Source of the DNA: CAYLRU01 sp964386565
GTDB taxonomy: Bacteria; Desulfobacterota; Desulfobacteria; Desulfobacterales; UBA5616
Length of the DNA: 44,740 bases
Assembly: GCA_964386565.1 (NCBI GenBank)
Contig: CAYLRU010000024.1
Location: 1-44,740, forward strand
Reading direction: 5' to 3'
Below the pieces are notes generated by a model. It worked only from the letters and a program-made list of their open reading frames with translations, did no database searches and was not told the origin of the DNA. Positions 34,234-42,566 of this stretch are shown in pieces; within the stretch, counting starts at the first letter, position 1, and each line of letters opens with the position of its first letter. A program made the position numbers and the translations under genes.

Positions 34234-34758
34234 ATGACGGATATTGACAAGATAACCGTGGAGTTTATGGAGGGCGAGAAAACAAACGGCCTGGGCATGA
34301 TGATCGGGCAATATCTTGAACAAAACCTGGATGAGTTCGAAGACAAGGTCAAGCAGGCGCGGAAGCTGGACATCATCACGTCCGTGGAGGTGGAAAAAGG
34401 CATCGCCATCACCATCACGTTTTCAGGAAACAAGATTCTTATTCAAAACGATATATCGGAAAAATCCCATCTGCATCTGAAAAGTTCCTACATGACCCTG
34501 GCCGATGTTCTTTCCGGCAAAATCAATCCGGTCAAAGGTGTGATTTCCGGTGAGATTAAAATTGAGAAACTGCCGTTAACCAAACCTTTTGCCGCATTAC
34601 GATTGCTGAATTTTTTAAAAATACCCGAAGAACTGCTGGTCGATACGCCGGAAAAGGCCGTGCCGTTGCTGACCCGTGATCGGATTGCGATATTTCTCAT
34701 CGGAGCAGGATGCGGTTTTGGCGCAGCCTATTTATGTGTCGTTTTCGGACTGTTTTAG
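34234..34758 (+). CDS. SCP2-like domain protein with C-terminal membrane anchor
   Basis: A 174-residue protein of unknown function. Residues about 85-140 resemble the C-terminal half of an SCP2 domain (MTLADVLSGKINPVKGVISGEIKIEKL). The last 25 residues are a transmembrane helix with glycine-rich GAGCGFGAAY and almost no tail. The N-terminal part includes acidic EFEDKVKQARKL. The arrangement would hold a lipid-binding domain at the membrane surface, perhaps to exchange substrate with the soluble SCP2 protein encoded upstream. AGAGGGG lies about ten bases before the ATG; a TTG six bases earlier is an alternative start. The SCP2 similarity is a pattern match by eye and should be treated as tentative. 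Confidence 0.6.
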   Translation: MTDIDKITVEFMEGEKTNGLGMMIGQYLEQNLDEFEDKVKQARKLDIITSVEVEKGIAITITFSGNKILIQNDISEKSHLHLKSSYMTLADVLSGKINPVKGVISGEIKIEKLPLTKPFAALRLLNFLKIPEELLVDTPEKAVPLLTRDRIAIFLIGAGCGFGAAYLCVVFGLF

Positions 34759-34951
34759 ATATTAAAATATTGTTTTTCACCAGGAACGTTTTTTTAATGA
34801 CGAAAAATAACCCAAAACGGCATTCAATGACCTTGCAGATCTTTTTGTCCCAACAAAAAACCGAATGGTTTTAAAGGGTTATGCCCATAAAATCCCCGAA
34901 TAGTTTTGCAAACCGGATGGTTTTGTGATATCAGAATCAAATCTTCACCGT

Positions 34952-35221
34952 ATGAACGCTCAAAAAATTCAACGTTATTTCAAAAAGGCGCACAAAATGG
35001 GAGAGATATCGATACTTTCCCCCACAGGATCACAAAAATTGACCTGGAATCCCGAAAATCCGGATGAAATAAAAAACGTTAAACATCAATTCCAACTGTA
35101 CCTGGAACAGGGATATTCTGCCTTTCATCTGAGCGATACCGGCGGGGAGGGGAAAAAAATCATGTCGTTTGATGCCCTTGCCGGAAAAATCATCATGATG
35201 CCGAAACTTGGCGGCGGGTGA
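34952..35221 (+). CDS. Small protein ending in Gly-Gly-Gly, unknown function
   Basis: A small protein of 89 residues from the ATG at 34952, or 98 from a GTG at 34925; neither has a strong ribosome-binding site. It has a basic N-terminus (QKIQRYFKKAHK). A compact alpha/beta-like region follows with WNPENPDEIKNVKHQF, then YSAFHLSD, FDALAGKIIMMP and a C-terminal Leu-Gly-Gly-Gly. Similar D-[PA]-x-A-x-x-I-[IV]-M-x-P endings occur in small uncharacterised proteins of phage-like regions, but I cannot name a family. It lies 75 bases before the tungsten-type AOR gene. The terminal glycines recall MoaD/ThiS-type sulfur carriers, but the rest of the sequence does not obviously fit that fold. Confidence 0.6.
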   Translation: MNAQKIQRYFKKAHKMGEISILSPTGSQKLTWNPENPDEIKNVKHQFQLYLEQGYSAFHLSDTGGEGKKIMSFDALAGKIIMMPKLGGG

Positions 35222-35296
35222 AGAATGCCGCTTTTTTAATATGCAGATTGAAAAGATATAACCGTTTGAAAAGGTCCAAGGAGAAAGGAGTGGGGC

Positions 35297-37003
35297 ATGA
35301 AAATTCTGCGGGTGAACATGACGGATTTAACGGCAGTGTATGAAGATTTACCGGAGGAATGGAAAATTCTTGGGGGCAGGGGATTAACGGCAAAAATTTT
35401 AACAAGAGAGGTGCCGCCTGAAACCGACCCGCTAGGCCCTGATGCAAAGCTGGTTATTGCCACCGGCCCTCTGGCAGGGACCATGGCGCCGTCTTGCGGC
35501 CGGATTTCCGTAGGTGCAAAAAGTCCCCTGACCAACGGTATTAAAGAGGCCAATGCCGGGGGCCCCACGGCCCAGAAACTGGACAAACTGGGCATTCGGG
35601 CCATTATTGTGGAAGGCGCGCCCGGGGACGGAAAACTGTATCTGCTCCATTTATCCAGAAACGGGGCCGTTATCGAGGGTGCTGACGAATATGCCGGCAT
35701 GAAAAATTATGCACTGGTGGAAAAACTTCACGAAAAATTTAATCCCAAATCCGCAGTCATATCCATTGGTGTTATTGGAGAAAGAAAGCTCAAAGGGGCT
35801 GCCGTTGATTTTACCGACAAAGACGGTCATACGTCCCGGCATGCCGCCCGCGGCGGGGTGGGGGCTGTCATGGGGGCAAAAGGACTTAAGGCCATTGTCG
35901 TGGATGAGAGCGGCAGCATGCCTGTTAAGATTGCGGACAAGGATGCTTTCAGGGGAACATTGAAGGAATGGATAAAGTATCTGCCGACGGACCCGATGAT
36001 CAAGATGTTCAGTGCATATGGATCAGCCTGCTCTTCCGTGATGCTGAGAAGCATCGGCAGCATGCCGGCATTCAACTATGGCAGCGACCCCCTGGATGTG
36101 GAAAAGATAAGCGGCCAGGGCATTGACGCCATCAACAAGGAACGCGGCGGTAAAATGGACGCCTGCATGCCGGGGTGTATTGTAAAGTGCTCTGTTGTTT
36201 TCCATGATCCGGACGGCAAGTACCTGACGGCCAGTTACGAATACGAGGCCACCGCGCTGTTGGGAACGAACCTCGGGATCAATGACCCGGATGTCGTTGC
36301 CCATTATGACCGGATTTGTGATGACATCGGAATCGATTGCATCGAATGTGGTGCCGCCATCGGCGTGGCCGCTGGTGCGGGAAAAATAAAGATGGGAGAT
36401 CCCGAAGGCGTCTTTGGATTGCTGGATGAAATCGAAAAGGGAACGGAATTCGGAAATATCCTGGCAAACGGTGTTGTCGCTACCTGTAAAGCCCTTGGTG
36501 TGGACAGGATCCCGGCCTTTAAGGGGCAGGCCATCCCAGCCCATGATCCCCGCGTGGGAAAAGGCACGGGCGTGACCTATCATACCAGTCCCATGGGGGC
36601 TGATCATACTGCCGGGCTTTGTTATGCCGGGGATTTTATGAGCAACGACGGGGCCGTGGAAAGTTCGCTGGTTGAGCAGATATACAGTGCAGCCAAAGAT
36701 GCTCTGGGATATTGTTATTTTGCGACTCCCGGGGATAAAATAAAAACCCTGGAATTTTTAAGAGACCTGATCAATGCCCGCTACGGCATGAGCCTGGGTG
36801 TTGAAGACCTGGTAAACCTCGGTCGGCAGACACTCAAAGACGAGATTGAATTCAACAAGAAATCGGGTTTCCATACGTTAAACGAACCGGATCCGGAGTT
36901 CGTCAGGACAGAGCCGGTTGCTCCCCTTGGCAACGTGTTCGGTGTGAACCCTGACGAAATGGCGAAAATCTGGGACAAGCTGGATACCATTAAAGTGGTT
37001 TAA
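35297..37003 (+). CDS. Tungsten-dependent aldehyde:ferredoxin oxidoreductase (AOR family)
   Basis: A 568-residue AOR-family enzyme. The N-terminal domain (about 1-200) binds bis-tungstopterin and begins with ILRVNMT and GGRGLTAKIL. The ATGPLAGT and GRISVGAKSPLT motifs are typical. Iron-sulfur cysteines are Cys290, Cys294 and Cys298 (C-x3-C-x3-C), with Cys473 in LGYCYF as the fourth. The enzyme should oxidise an aldehyde to an acid with ferredoxin, or reduce an acid. The substrate is unknown. The first cysteine spacing is x3 rather than the x2 of Pyrococcus AOR, and the protein is shorter (568 against about 605), so it belongs to a divergent subfamily. AAAGGAG precedes the ATG. It is followed by a strong terminator. 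Confidence 0.93.
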   Translation: MKILRVNMTDLTAVYEDLPEEWKILGGRGLTAKILTREVPPETDPLGPDAKLVIATGPLAGTMAPSCGRISVGAKSPLTNGIKEANAGGPTAQKLDKLGIRAIIVEGAPGDGKLYLLHLSRNGAVIEGADEYAGMKNYALVEKLHEKFNPKSAVISIGVIGERKLKGAAVDFTDKDGHTSRHAARGGVGAVMGAKGLKAIVVDESGSMPVKIADKDAFRGTLKEWIKYLPTDPMIKMFSAYGSACSSVMLRSIGSMPAFNYGSDPLDVEKISGQGIDAINKERGGKMDACMPGCIVKCSVVFHDPDGKYLTASYEYEATALLGTNLGINDPDVVAHYDRICDDIGIDCIECGAAIGVAAGAGKIKMGDPEGVFGLLDEIEKGTEFGNILANGVVATCKALGVDRIPAFKGQAIPAHDPRVGKGTGVTYHTSPMGADHTAGLCYAGDFMSNDGAVESSLVEQIYSAAKDALGYCYFATPGDKIKTLEFLRDLINARYGMSLGVEDLVNLGRQTLKDEIEFNKKSGFHTLNEPDPEFVRTEPVAPLGNVFGVNPDEMAKIWDKLDTIKVV

Positions 37004-37023
37004 TGCGTTCTTGTTTTCAGGAT

Positions 37024-37078
37024 ATCATACCGTACCGCCCTTAAACGTTCGGGGACGGCACGGTATGATTGATTTTTA
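37024..37078 (+). terminator. Rho-independent terminator after the AOR gene
   Basis: A perfect ten-base stem (37024-37033 with 37060-37069) continues inward through more GC pairs to a loop around TTAAACG. It is followed by TGATTTTT. It ends the unit containing the AOR gene, so the third oxidoreductase gene is likely transcribed separately. Confidence 0.85.
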
Positions 37079-37242
37079 CGTTTCCTTTATACCTTTCCTT
37101 TTTAAGAATCCGGTCTGACGATAAATTTTGTTAAGCGTCGATATATATAATCCGGAGTGATTTTTTACCCGACCTGTTTTCGTTTTTTCGCCAAGAGCTG
37201 CTGAACTCCGGTATACCAAAACCCCATTTAAGGAGATATGCC

Positions 37243-38712
37243 ATGACGGAAAATCATTTTGATGCCATCGTGATTGGAGCAGGGCCGGGTGGTGCGCCGT
37301 GTGCCGCGCTTCTGGCCAAAAAAGGATTAAAGACGCTGTTGATCGAGCAGAACAACAGGGCCGGGGGTAAGGCCATGACCGTATCCGGAAAAGGGTTTCG
37401 TTACGAACTCTGGCCGGTCACCGGCGGTCCCATGTACAACAGCCGGTTTGAAGAAATACTGGCGGAACTGGGGCTTGAGTCTGAATTGACGGAACATACG
37501 ATTCATAATGCCTTGTATTACCCTGACGAGCACGGCGTATACCAGGTCTATATGTCAGACCGGATCAACCCGGGCGCCCCCCCGGATCCGGAAGCCATGA
37601 TGGCCCAGATGAAATGGCTCGGCATAGACGATGCGGGCATGGGTGAAATTGTCCGGTTCGTAACGGAAAGCACTGAATTAACGCCGTATGATATCGATCA
37701 ACTGGATGATGTCACCTATCACGACTATCTCAGCAAATACAATCTTCCCAAATCCTTTTATTCCATGCTTGCGATGCAGTCCAATATCGTATACGTCGTG
37801 CCCATAGACCAGGTGGCGGCGTCGGAATTCATCAAAACAAGCCGGGACATGATAACCAACAGTGCGGGGTATTATTCCAAAGGAGGATACGGACGGCTGT
37901 TTGAAAGGTGCGTCGAGGCCTTTGAAAAATTGGGGGGAACGGTGAATTACCGAACCCGGGTGGAAAAAATTATCGTTGAACAGGGCCTTGTCAGGGGTGT
38001 CAGAACGAGCAAGGGCACATTTTCAGCTCCCATTGTCATCAGCAATGCCGGTATTCAACCCACAGTGCTCAAACTGGTGGGAGAAGAACACTTTGACAAG
38101 GGATATGTCAACAGGATAAAGGACTTGGTTCCCTCTTTGGCCCTGATAGGCACCCGCTACTTTTTGAGCAGGCCCTATTTTAAAGAGGCCTTTAATATTG
38201 CATTCTCCGACAACAGCTACATCAATACCCAAAGAAGTATACGTGCGAAAAAAGGCGAGGTGCCGGATGAACTTCTTGTGTTTAATGTGATTCCGTCCAA
38301 TTTTGATCCTGAAATGGCCCCACCGGGGAAACAGTGCGTGCTGTCATCAACGTTATGCCCGGCAGATCCGGAAATGGATAACTACGCAGCATACTGGGAT
38401 AAGCTCGACGAGATGATGGACCGTATCTGGCCGGGATTTTCCGATTGTGTCGAATCAAAGGAAAGCTACAACACCAAACATGTATCCAATCTCACCCGGG
38501 AGCAGGTGCTGCCGAAGATCGGAGGGGAGTGCATCGGGCTCGGCCAGGTGGTGGGCCAGTGCGGGAAACACAAACCCGCTGCAACCGCACCCATCCGCGG
38601 ACTTTTTTATGTCGGGTGTGACGCCGGCGGCTACGGTTGCGGTACGCACCAGGCCGTGGATTCCGCTTTCAATGTGGCCCGGTTGGTGGAACTCTACCAC
38701 CAGATGCATTAG
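37243..38712 (+). CDS. Phytoene-desaturase-like FAD oxidoreductase 3
   Basis: A 489-residue flavoprotein of the same superfamily as the two tandem copies upstream but clearly more distant and shorter. GAGPGG lies at 12-17, IEQNNRAGGKAMT at 34-46, the GGYGRLFE element in the middle, and a C-terminal FAD motif FYVGCDAGGYGCGTHQAVDS. That last segment differs from the THPHGF / MHPGGG forms of copies 1 and 2. AAGGAG sits seven bases before the ATG. A TATAAT-like sequence at 37146-37151 may be the -10 of its own promoter, but no good -35 was seen. Likely role is a redox step on a hydrophobic substrate related to that of the neighbouring cluster. Confidence 0.85.
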   Translation: MTENHFDAIVIGAGPGGAPCAALLAKKGLKTLLIEQNNRAGGKAMTVSGKGFRYELWPVTGGPMYNSRFEEILAELGLESELTEHTIHNALYYPDEHGVYQVYMSDRINPGAPPDPEAMMAQMKWLGIDDAGMGEIVRFVTESTELTPYDIDQLDDVTYHDYLSKYNLPKSFYSMLAMQSNIVYVVPIDQVAASEFIKTSRDMITNSAGYYSKGGYGRLFERCVEAFEKLGGTVNYRTRVEKIIVEQGLVRGVRTSKGTFSAPIVISNAGIQPTVLKLVGEEHFDKGYVNRIKDLVPSLALIGTRYFLSRPYFKEAFNIAFSDNSYINTQRSIRAKKGEVPDELLVFNVIPSNFDPEMAPPGKQCVLSSTLCPADPEMDNYAAYWDKLDEMMDRIWPGFSDCVESKESYNTKHVSNLTREQVLPKIGGECIGLGQVVGQCGKHKPAATAPIRGLFYVGCDAGGYGCGTHQAVDSAFNVARLVELYHQMH

Positions 38713-38734
38713 AAGTGGTTTAAAAACATTCTTC

Positions 38735-38827
38735 CGGACCCGATCTCCGTGTTGGGCCGGGGAGTTCAATACCCGAAATATTTTAAATATATTCCTGCGT
38801 TTGAACTCACCGGTCCGCCCGGGTCCG
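38735..38827. repeat. Nested inverted repeats between convergent genes
   Basis: The outer arms CGGACCCG (38735-38742) and CGGGTCCG (38820-38827) are a perfect eight-base inverted pair. The inner arms (38757-38769 and 38801-38813) match at 12 of 13 positions. The loop is AT-rich and contains AAATATTTTAAATAT. The structure lies between the third oxidoreductase and the convergent GalT-like gene and lacks a T run. It may act as a two-way transcript stabiliser or block. Confidence 0.6.
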
Positions 38828-38856
38828 AAACCCGGTTAAAGATTTTGAAGCCGCTT

Positions 38857-39879
38857 CTACGCGGTTTCTCTGATTTCCTTTGCCAGGGTTTCGGGTGACA
38901 ATACCACGATGATTTCGTCGTGGCCTTTTTCAAAATAGTTCACATCACTGGTTCCCCACGGCGGCAAGCTCATCCTGGGGGTGATCCGCGCCTGGATCCA
39001 GAAATCATGACATGGCTCATGGTTGAGCAGCAGGGTCATATTCAGACTGTTCAGGTTCAGCCGGTGCAAACACCTTAAAACCCGGGAAAGACCATTTGAA
39101 AAAGACTTCCAGTCCGTATCGGTGATGTCCTTCATACAGGTCATGTCCGGGAAAAGGGCCAGGACTTCGCCGAACATGCCCTTTGGACTGAATACGGACA
39201 GGAATTCGATGTTGCCGTCCTTGAAAAGATACCGTTCCTTTCTGGCCTTTTCATAGGCCACCAGGTTTTTCCAATAGTGCCGGTTGTTTTTTCTGCCGTA
39301 TTCAACAGATGCATCCATCAGACGCCGGTGAAAATTCGATGCCTGGCGGTTTGCCACGATCTGCAGGTGGGGATGATGCAGTCCACCGCCTGCGCTCATC
39401 AGATAGTTCCAGTTGATGGATCCATACCCCACCGCCGGATCGCTTGATTTTACACGTTCAATATAGGTTAATCCCGCACAAAAGGCATTGTAAAGGATTT
39501 CCGGTGTGAACCGGTCAAGTGACAGAAAATGGTCGTCCGAGAACAGGGTCACCCCGCAGTATCGGCTGTAGGGGAAGGCATTGGGCAGCACGGTGGCGCC
39601 GTTAAAGCGGATCCTTCCTTCAGGGGCGATGGAAGCGGGAAATTTCGGGGTAAAGGAATCCCTCAATTCCGGGCAAAACGGACAGGTGGCCTTTGATTTT
39701 TCAATTGCTTCTGAATCAAGGGGAATCTCAGGAAGCTTGTACCTGAATTGCAGAATCCGGGATGTACAGCCGGTGAACAGATCGGTCCGGACTTCAAGGG
39801 GAATTGTTTTTTCCTTGAAGTCGTTCATGAAATCAAGCAAGACCGATTCAGAATCCCTTTTTTTAAACAGTGCGTCCAT
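38857..39879 (-). CDS. Galactose-1-phosphate uridylyltransferase-like (HIT superfamily) protein
   Basis: A 340-residue protein with GalT/HIT hallmarks. A C-P-F-C motif lies at 66-69 that may bind zinc, NAFPY near 100, and the catalytic-type H-P-H-L-Q at 169-173 following a glycine-rich GGGLH turn. GalT forms a uridylylated His in the H-P-H-[GA]-Q context; here Leu replaces the Gly. The family transfers nucleoside monophosphates between sugar phosphates or cleaves dinucleoside polyphosphates; the exact substrate is uncertain. The start at 39879 follows CCGGAGGAAAGGC, a strong ribosome-binding site. An open frame continues upstream to 40059, but that part has no family similarity. The gene diverges from the LysR-type regulator across 299 bases. 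Confidence 0.8.
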   Translation of the reverse strand: MDALFKKRDSESVLLDFMNDFKEKTIPLEVRTDLFTGCTSRILQFRYKLPEIPLDSEAIEKSKATCPFCPELRDSFTPKFPASIAPEGRIRFNGATVLPNAFPYSRYCGVTLFSDDHFLSLDRFTPEILYNAFCAGLTYIERVKSSDPAVGYGSINWNYLMSAGGGLHHPHLQIVANRQASNFHRRLMDASVEYGRKNNRHYWKNLVAYEKARKERYLFKDGNIEFLSVFSPKGMFGEVLALFPDMTCMKDITDTDWKSFSNGLSRVLRCLHRLNLNSLNMTLLLNHEPCHDFWIQARITPRMSLPPWGTSDVNYFEKGHDEIIVVLSPETLAKEIRETA

Positions 39880-40178
39880 GCCTTTCCTCCGGAGAATACG
39901 GGTTAAGCGTTGATGGTCGATGGCTGTCTGGTGCCTGACGCGGCAGATGGTTTTGGGCCACAAAAAACAATGGGTAGATAAATTGCATAGGCAAAACCTA
40001 AATTCAAGTTGTTTTTTCGGCACATGAACCGGGCGGGCTTTTTTGCACTCAGTCCGCAACGCTCAGTTCTCAATATACATTTCATTTGACAATGAATCCG
40101 GGTTTCCATAGATTGGAAATTTACCGGGTATTGATCATTTCGATATCAAGGCTATGAAAAATTTCATCAGGTGAGAAA

Positions 40179-41081
40179 ATGGATTTATGGCAGCTCAACG
40201 TTTTTTGCAAGGTGGTGGAGCAGAAAAGTTTTTCACGGGCAGGTTTGGCCGTACACTTGTCCCAACCGACCGTAAGCAGTCATATTAAAGACCTGGAAGA
40301 TCATTTCGGCTGTGTTTTGATCGACAGGCTGGGCAAGGAAGCCCTTCCCACAAAGGCCGGCAGCCTGCTGTACCGTTATGCCCGGAAGCTGCTGGCCCTG
40401 CGTGATGAAACCGAAACCGCCATGTCCCAGTTACAGGGGAAAATCAAGGGCCGTCTGTCCATCGGCGGCAGCACCATTCCGGGGGGGTTCATCCTCCCGA
40501 GAGTTATTGGTGAATTCAGCCGAAAATTTCCAGAGGTCACCGTTTCGATGATCGTGGGTGACACGGAACATATCCTCAATGAAATCTTGTCCGGCGAGCT
40601 TGAACTCGGGATTGTCGGCGCCGGAACCAACAGCAAGAAAATTGTACAGCAGAAATTTCTGGATGACGACATGCGGCTGATTGTTCCTGCAACACACAGA
40701 TGGGCTGGGCGAAAACATGTCAGACTGAAGGAACTGTTTGAAGAACCGTTTATTATCCGGGAAAAAGGTTCGGGTACGCTGAAATCCATAAAGAACAGCC
40801 TGGGGAAAAAGGATTTCGGTATTGATGACTTTAAAATCGTCGCCGAGATGGGATCCACCATGTCCGTGATTCAAGGCGTAAAGCAGCATGTGGGGGTTTC
40901 GATCGTGTCGGAAATATCGGTTGCGGATGATTTAAACACGGGCACTTTGCGTGCCCTGGATGTGGAAGGATTGAATCTGAAGCGCAGCTTTTACCTGACC
41001 CGCCACAAAATGCGCAGCCTGTCCCCTTTGGGGGAAGCGTTTTTAATGTTTTTAAACGAGGTGAAAAACCGGCAGCAATAA
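40179..41081 (+). CDS. LysR-type regulator of the selenium-metabolism-associated group
   Basis: A 300-residue LysR-type regulator. The N-terminal winged helix (about 1-60) has FCKVVEQKSFSRAGLAVHLSQPTVSSHIKDLE. The effector domain (about 90-295) starts with GRLSIGGSTIPGGFILPRVIGEF and includes REKGSGT near 195. These match the LysR subgroup that neighbours selenium genes in anaerobes and related CysB/CbbR-like regulators. No selD, selA or yedF homologue is in the window, so the target is not evident. LysR regulators often control the divergent gene, here the GalT-like one. AGGTGAG precedes the ATG. The GalT-LysR gap has no clear T-N11-A palindrome that I could single out. Confidence 0.85.
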   Translation: MDLWQLNVFCKVVEQKSFSRAGLAVHLSQPTVSSHIKDLEDHFGCVLIDRLGKEALPTKAGSLLYRYARKLLALRDETETAMSQLQGKIKGRLSIGGSTIPGGFILPRVIGEFSRKFPEVTVSMIVGDTEHILNEILSGELELGIVGAGTNSKKIVQQKFLDDDMRLIVPATHRWAGRKHVRLKELFEEPFIIREKGSGTLKSIKNSLGKKDFGIDDFKIVAEMGSTMSVIQGVKQHVGVSIVSEISVADDLNTGTLRALDVEGLNLKRSFYLTRHKMRSLSPLGEAFLMFLNEVKNRQQ

Positions 41082-41122
41082 GCACTCCCAAATCCCGGTT
41101 CGTCAAGATCCGGGTGGTACGT

Positions 41123-41773
41123 TTATACGATGACAACCCGTTGCACATGCTTGACGATTTCGTCGGGATCGTCCATTATCCGGACGATGTCAAGATCGTC
41201 GGGCTTCACCTTTTTTGAGGCCAACAGGCTGGATCTGATCCAGTCAAACAGACCGGACCAGTAATCTTCTCCGACAAGGATAATGGGAAACGGCCTGATC
41301 CGCCGGGTTTGAATCAAGGTTATCACCTCGAACAATTCATCCAGTGTGCCGAAGCCGCCCGGCAGGGCAATATAAGCGGCTGCGTATTTGATAAACATCA
41401 CCTTGCGAATAAAAAAATATTTAAACTCCAGCTTGATAGTGGAATACGAATTGGGAATCTGCTCAAAGGGAAGACGGATATTCAGACCGACGGATACACC
41501 ACCGGCCTCTGCCGCGCCTTTGTTTGCCGCTTCCATCACCCCGCCGCCGCCGCCGGTGATAACGGCGAATTTGTTTTTGGCGAAAAGGGCGGCAATTTTT
41601 TCCGCTTTTTGATAAATCGGATCATCCTGCCTGATTCTTGCGGAACCGAAAATACTGACAGCAGGGCCCAGGTCGTGGAGGGCTTCCACGCCGTCGACAA
41701 ATTCCCCCATGATTTTAAACAAACGCCAGGATTCCCCCAGCTTCAAGTCATCGATCAAGAATTGTTTTTCCAT
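41123..41773 (-). CDS. LOG-family (TIGR00730) Rossmann-fold protein
   Basis: A protein of about 216 residues in the lysine-decarboxylase-like/LOG family. ITGGGGGVMEAANKGA and the signature P-G-G-F-G-T-L-D-E are both present, together with the FIRK element that supplies the catalytic Arg-Lys. LOG proteins hydrolyse cytokinin ribotides or other nucleoside monophosphates (phosphoribohydrolase); no lysine decarboxylase activity is expected. The frame opens at TTG 41788. The ATG at 41773 is preferred because GGA lies five bases upstream. It is a single leftward gene, convergent with the LysR gene across about 40 bases. The bacterial role of this subgroup is poorly known. Confidence 0.88.
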   Translation of the reverse strand: MEKQFLIDDLKLGESWRLFKIMGEFVDGVEALHDLGPAVSIFGSARIRQDDPIYQKAEKIAALFAKNKFAVITGGGGGVMEAANKGAAEAGGVSVGLNIRLPFEQIPNSYSTIKLEFKYFFIRKVMFIKYAAAYIALPGGFGTLDELFEVITLIQTRRIRPFPIILVGEDYWSGLFDWIRSSLLASKKVKPDDLDIVRIMDDPDEIVKHVQRVVIV

Positions 41774-41788
41774 CGTCATCCATTTCAA

Positions 41789-42281
41789 AATATTAGTATT
41801 ATCAAATATTTGGTCATGGAAAAATCATCTATCAACTATATCGGCATTTGTCAAATATTTCATTGGCGCGGATTTGCAGCCCTTATTCCGGATGCCGGTG
41901 ACGGTATTTTCAGGCGGATTTCAAAGGTTGATATACGTCTTGATAGAACGATAAATATCATATATATTTATTCGACAAACCATGCCGGCGAATCTGAAAC
42001 ACTTTTCTGAAGCGGTATTGAAAGGGTCATCAGCGGGTCTGATTTAATATCCATCCGGAAATGGCAGTGTCGCCATGGCAGGATCGGTTCAGAGCAGGGC
42101 CTGAACGGTTTTGAAACCGCAGGGGTTGCATGCTGTTTTTGAGGGTTTCAAAAGAGCAAAAACACGGCTGCGGGCCAAAAGATACTGTTTCCGGAAGGAA
42201 AATAGTTAATATCTCTTGATGTGAAGAATTCCGGCGGTTTTTTTCAGAAAGCCTCAAAACTATTTGACACTAGATTCAATT
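41789..42281. other. 493-base region without a recognised gene upstream of HPr
   Basis: No convincing reading frame is present. A perfect six-base stem, GTTCAG-N8-CTGAAC, lies around 42087-42106, followed by the short palindrome GGTTTTGAAACC. A small RNA or a leader for the HPr-Enzyme I unit is possible, but nothing here is decisive. Confidence 0.5.
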
Positions 42282-42566
42282 ATGAATAAAACCCCTGAAT
42301 TATTATCAAAAGAGGTTATTATTAAAAATCAGCTCGGCCTCCACGCGAGGCCCGCGGCCATGATCGCAAAGCTCGCAAAAACCGCCAGCTCAAAAGTATG
42401 GCTGGAAACAGGCGATGAGGTCGTCGATGCCTCCAGCATCATCGACATCCTGACAATTTGCTGCGCAGAAGGATCGCGAATCACGGTAAGGGTTGAAAAT
42501 CGATCGGACCTGGATATCCTGGATTCGATCACAGAATTGGTTGAAAATGGATTCGGAGAACAATAA
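42282..42566 (+). CDS. ptsH: Phosphocarrier protein HPr
   Basis: A 94-residue HPr-family protein. The phosphorylatable histidine is His21 in LGLHARPA. The regulatory loop reads DASSIIDIL, so the serine corresponding to Bacillus Ser46 is kept and the preceding Lys is replaced by Ser. HPr passes phosphate from Enzyme I to PTS proteins. Here no sugar permease is nearby, as in many Desulfobacterota where the pathway may be regulatory or serve a mannose-type system. ATG 42282 is used; the TTG at 42264 lies within a TTGACA sequence and has no ribosome-binding site, and 42282 itself has none that is clear. It overlaps the Enzyme I gene by 20 bases. Confidence 0.9.
   Translation: MNKTPELLSKEVIIKNQLGLHARPAAMIAKLAKTASSKVWLETGDEVVDASSIIDILTICCAEGSRITVRVENRSDLDILDSITELVENGFGEQ

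Noticed and set aside
42264..42292. TTGACA-N17-TAAAAC as a promoter for HPr
   Set aside because: Its transcription start would fall after the HPr ATG, so it cannot serve that start codon.
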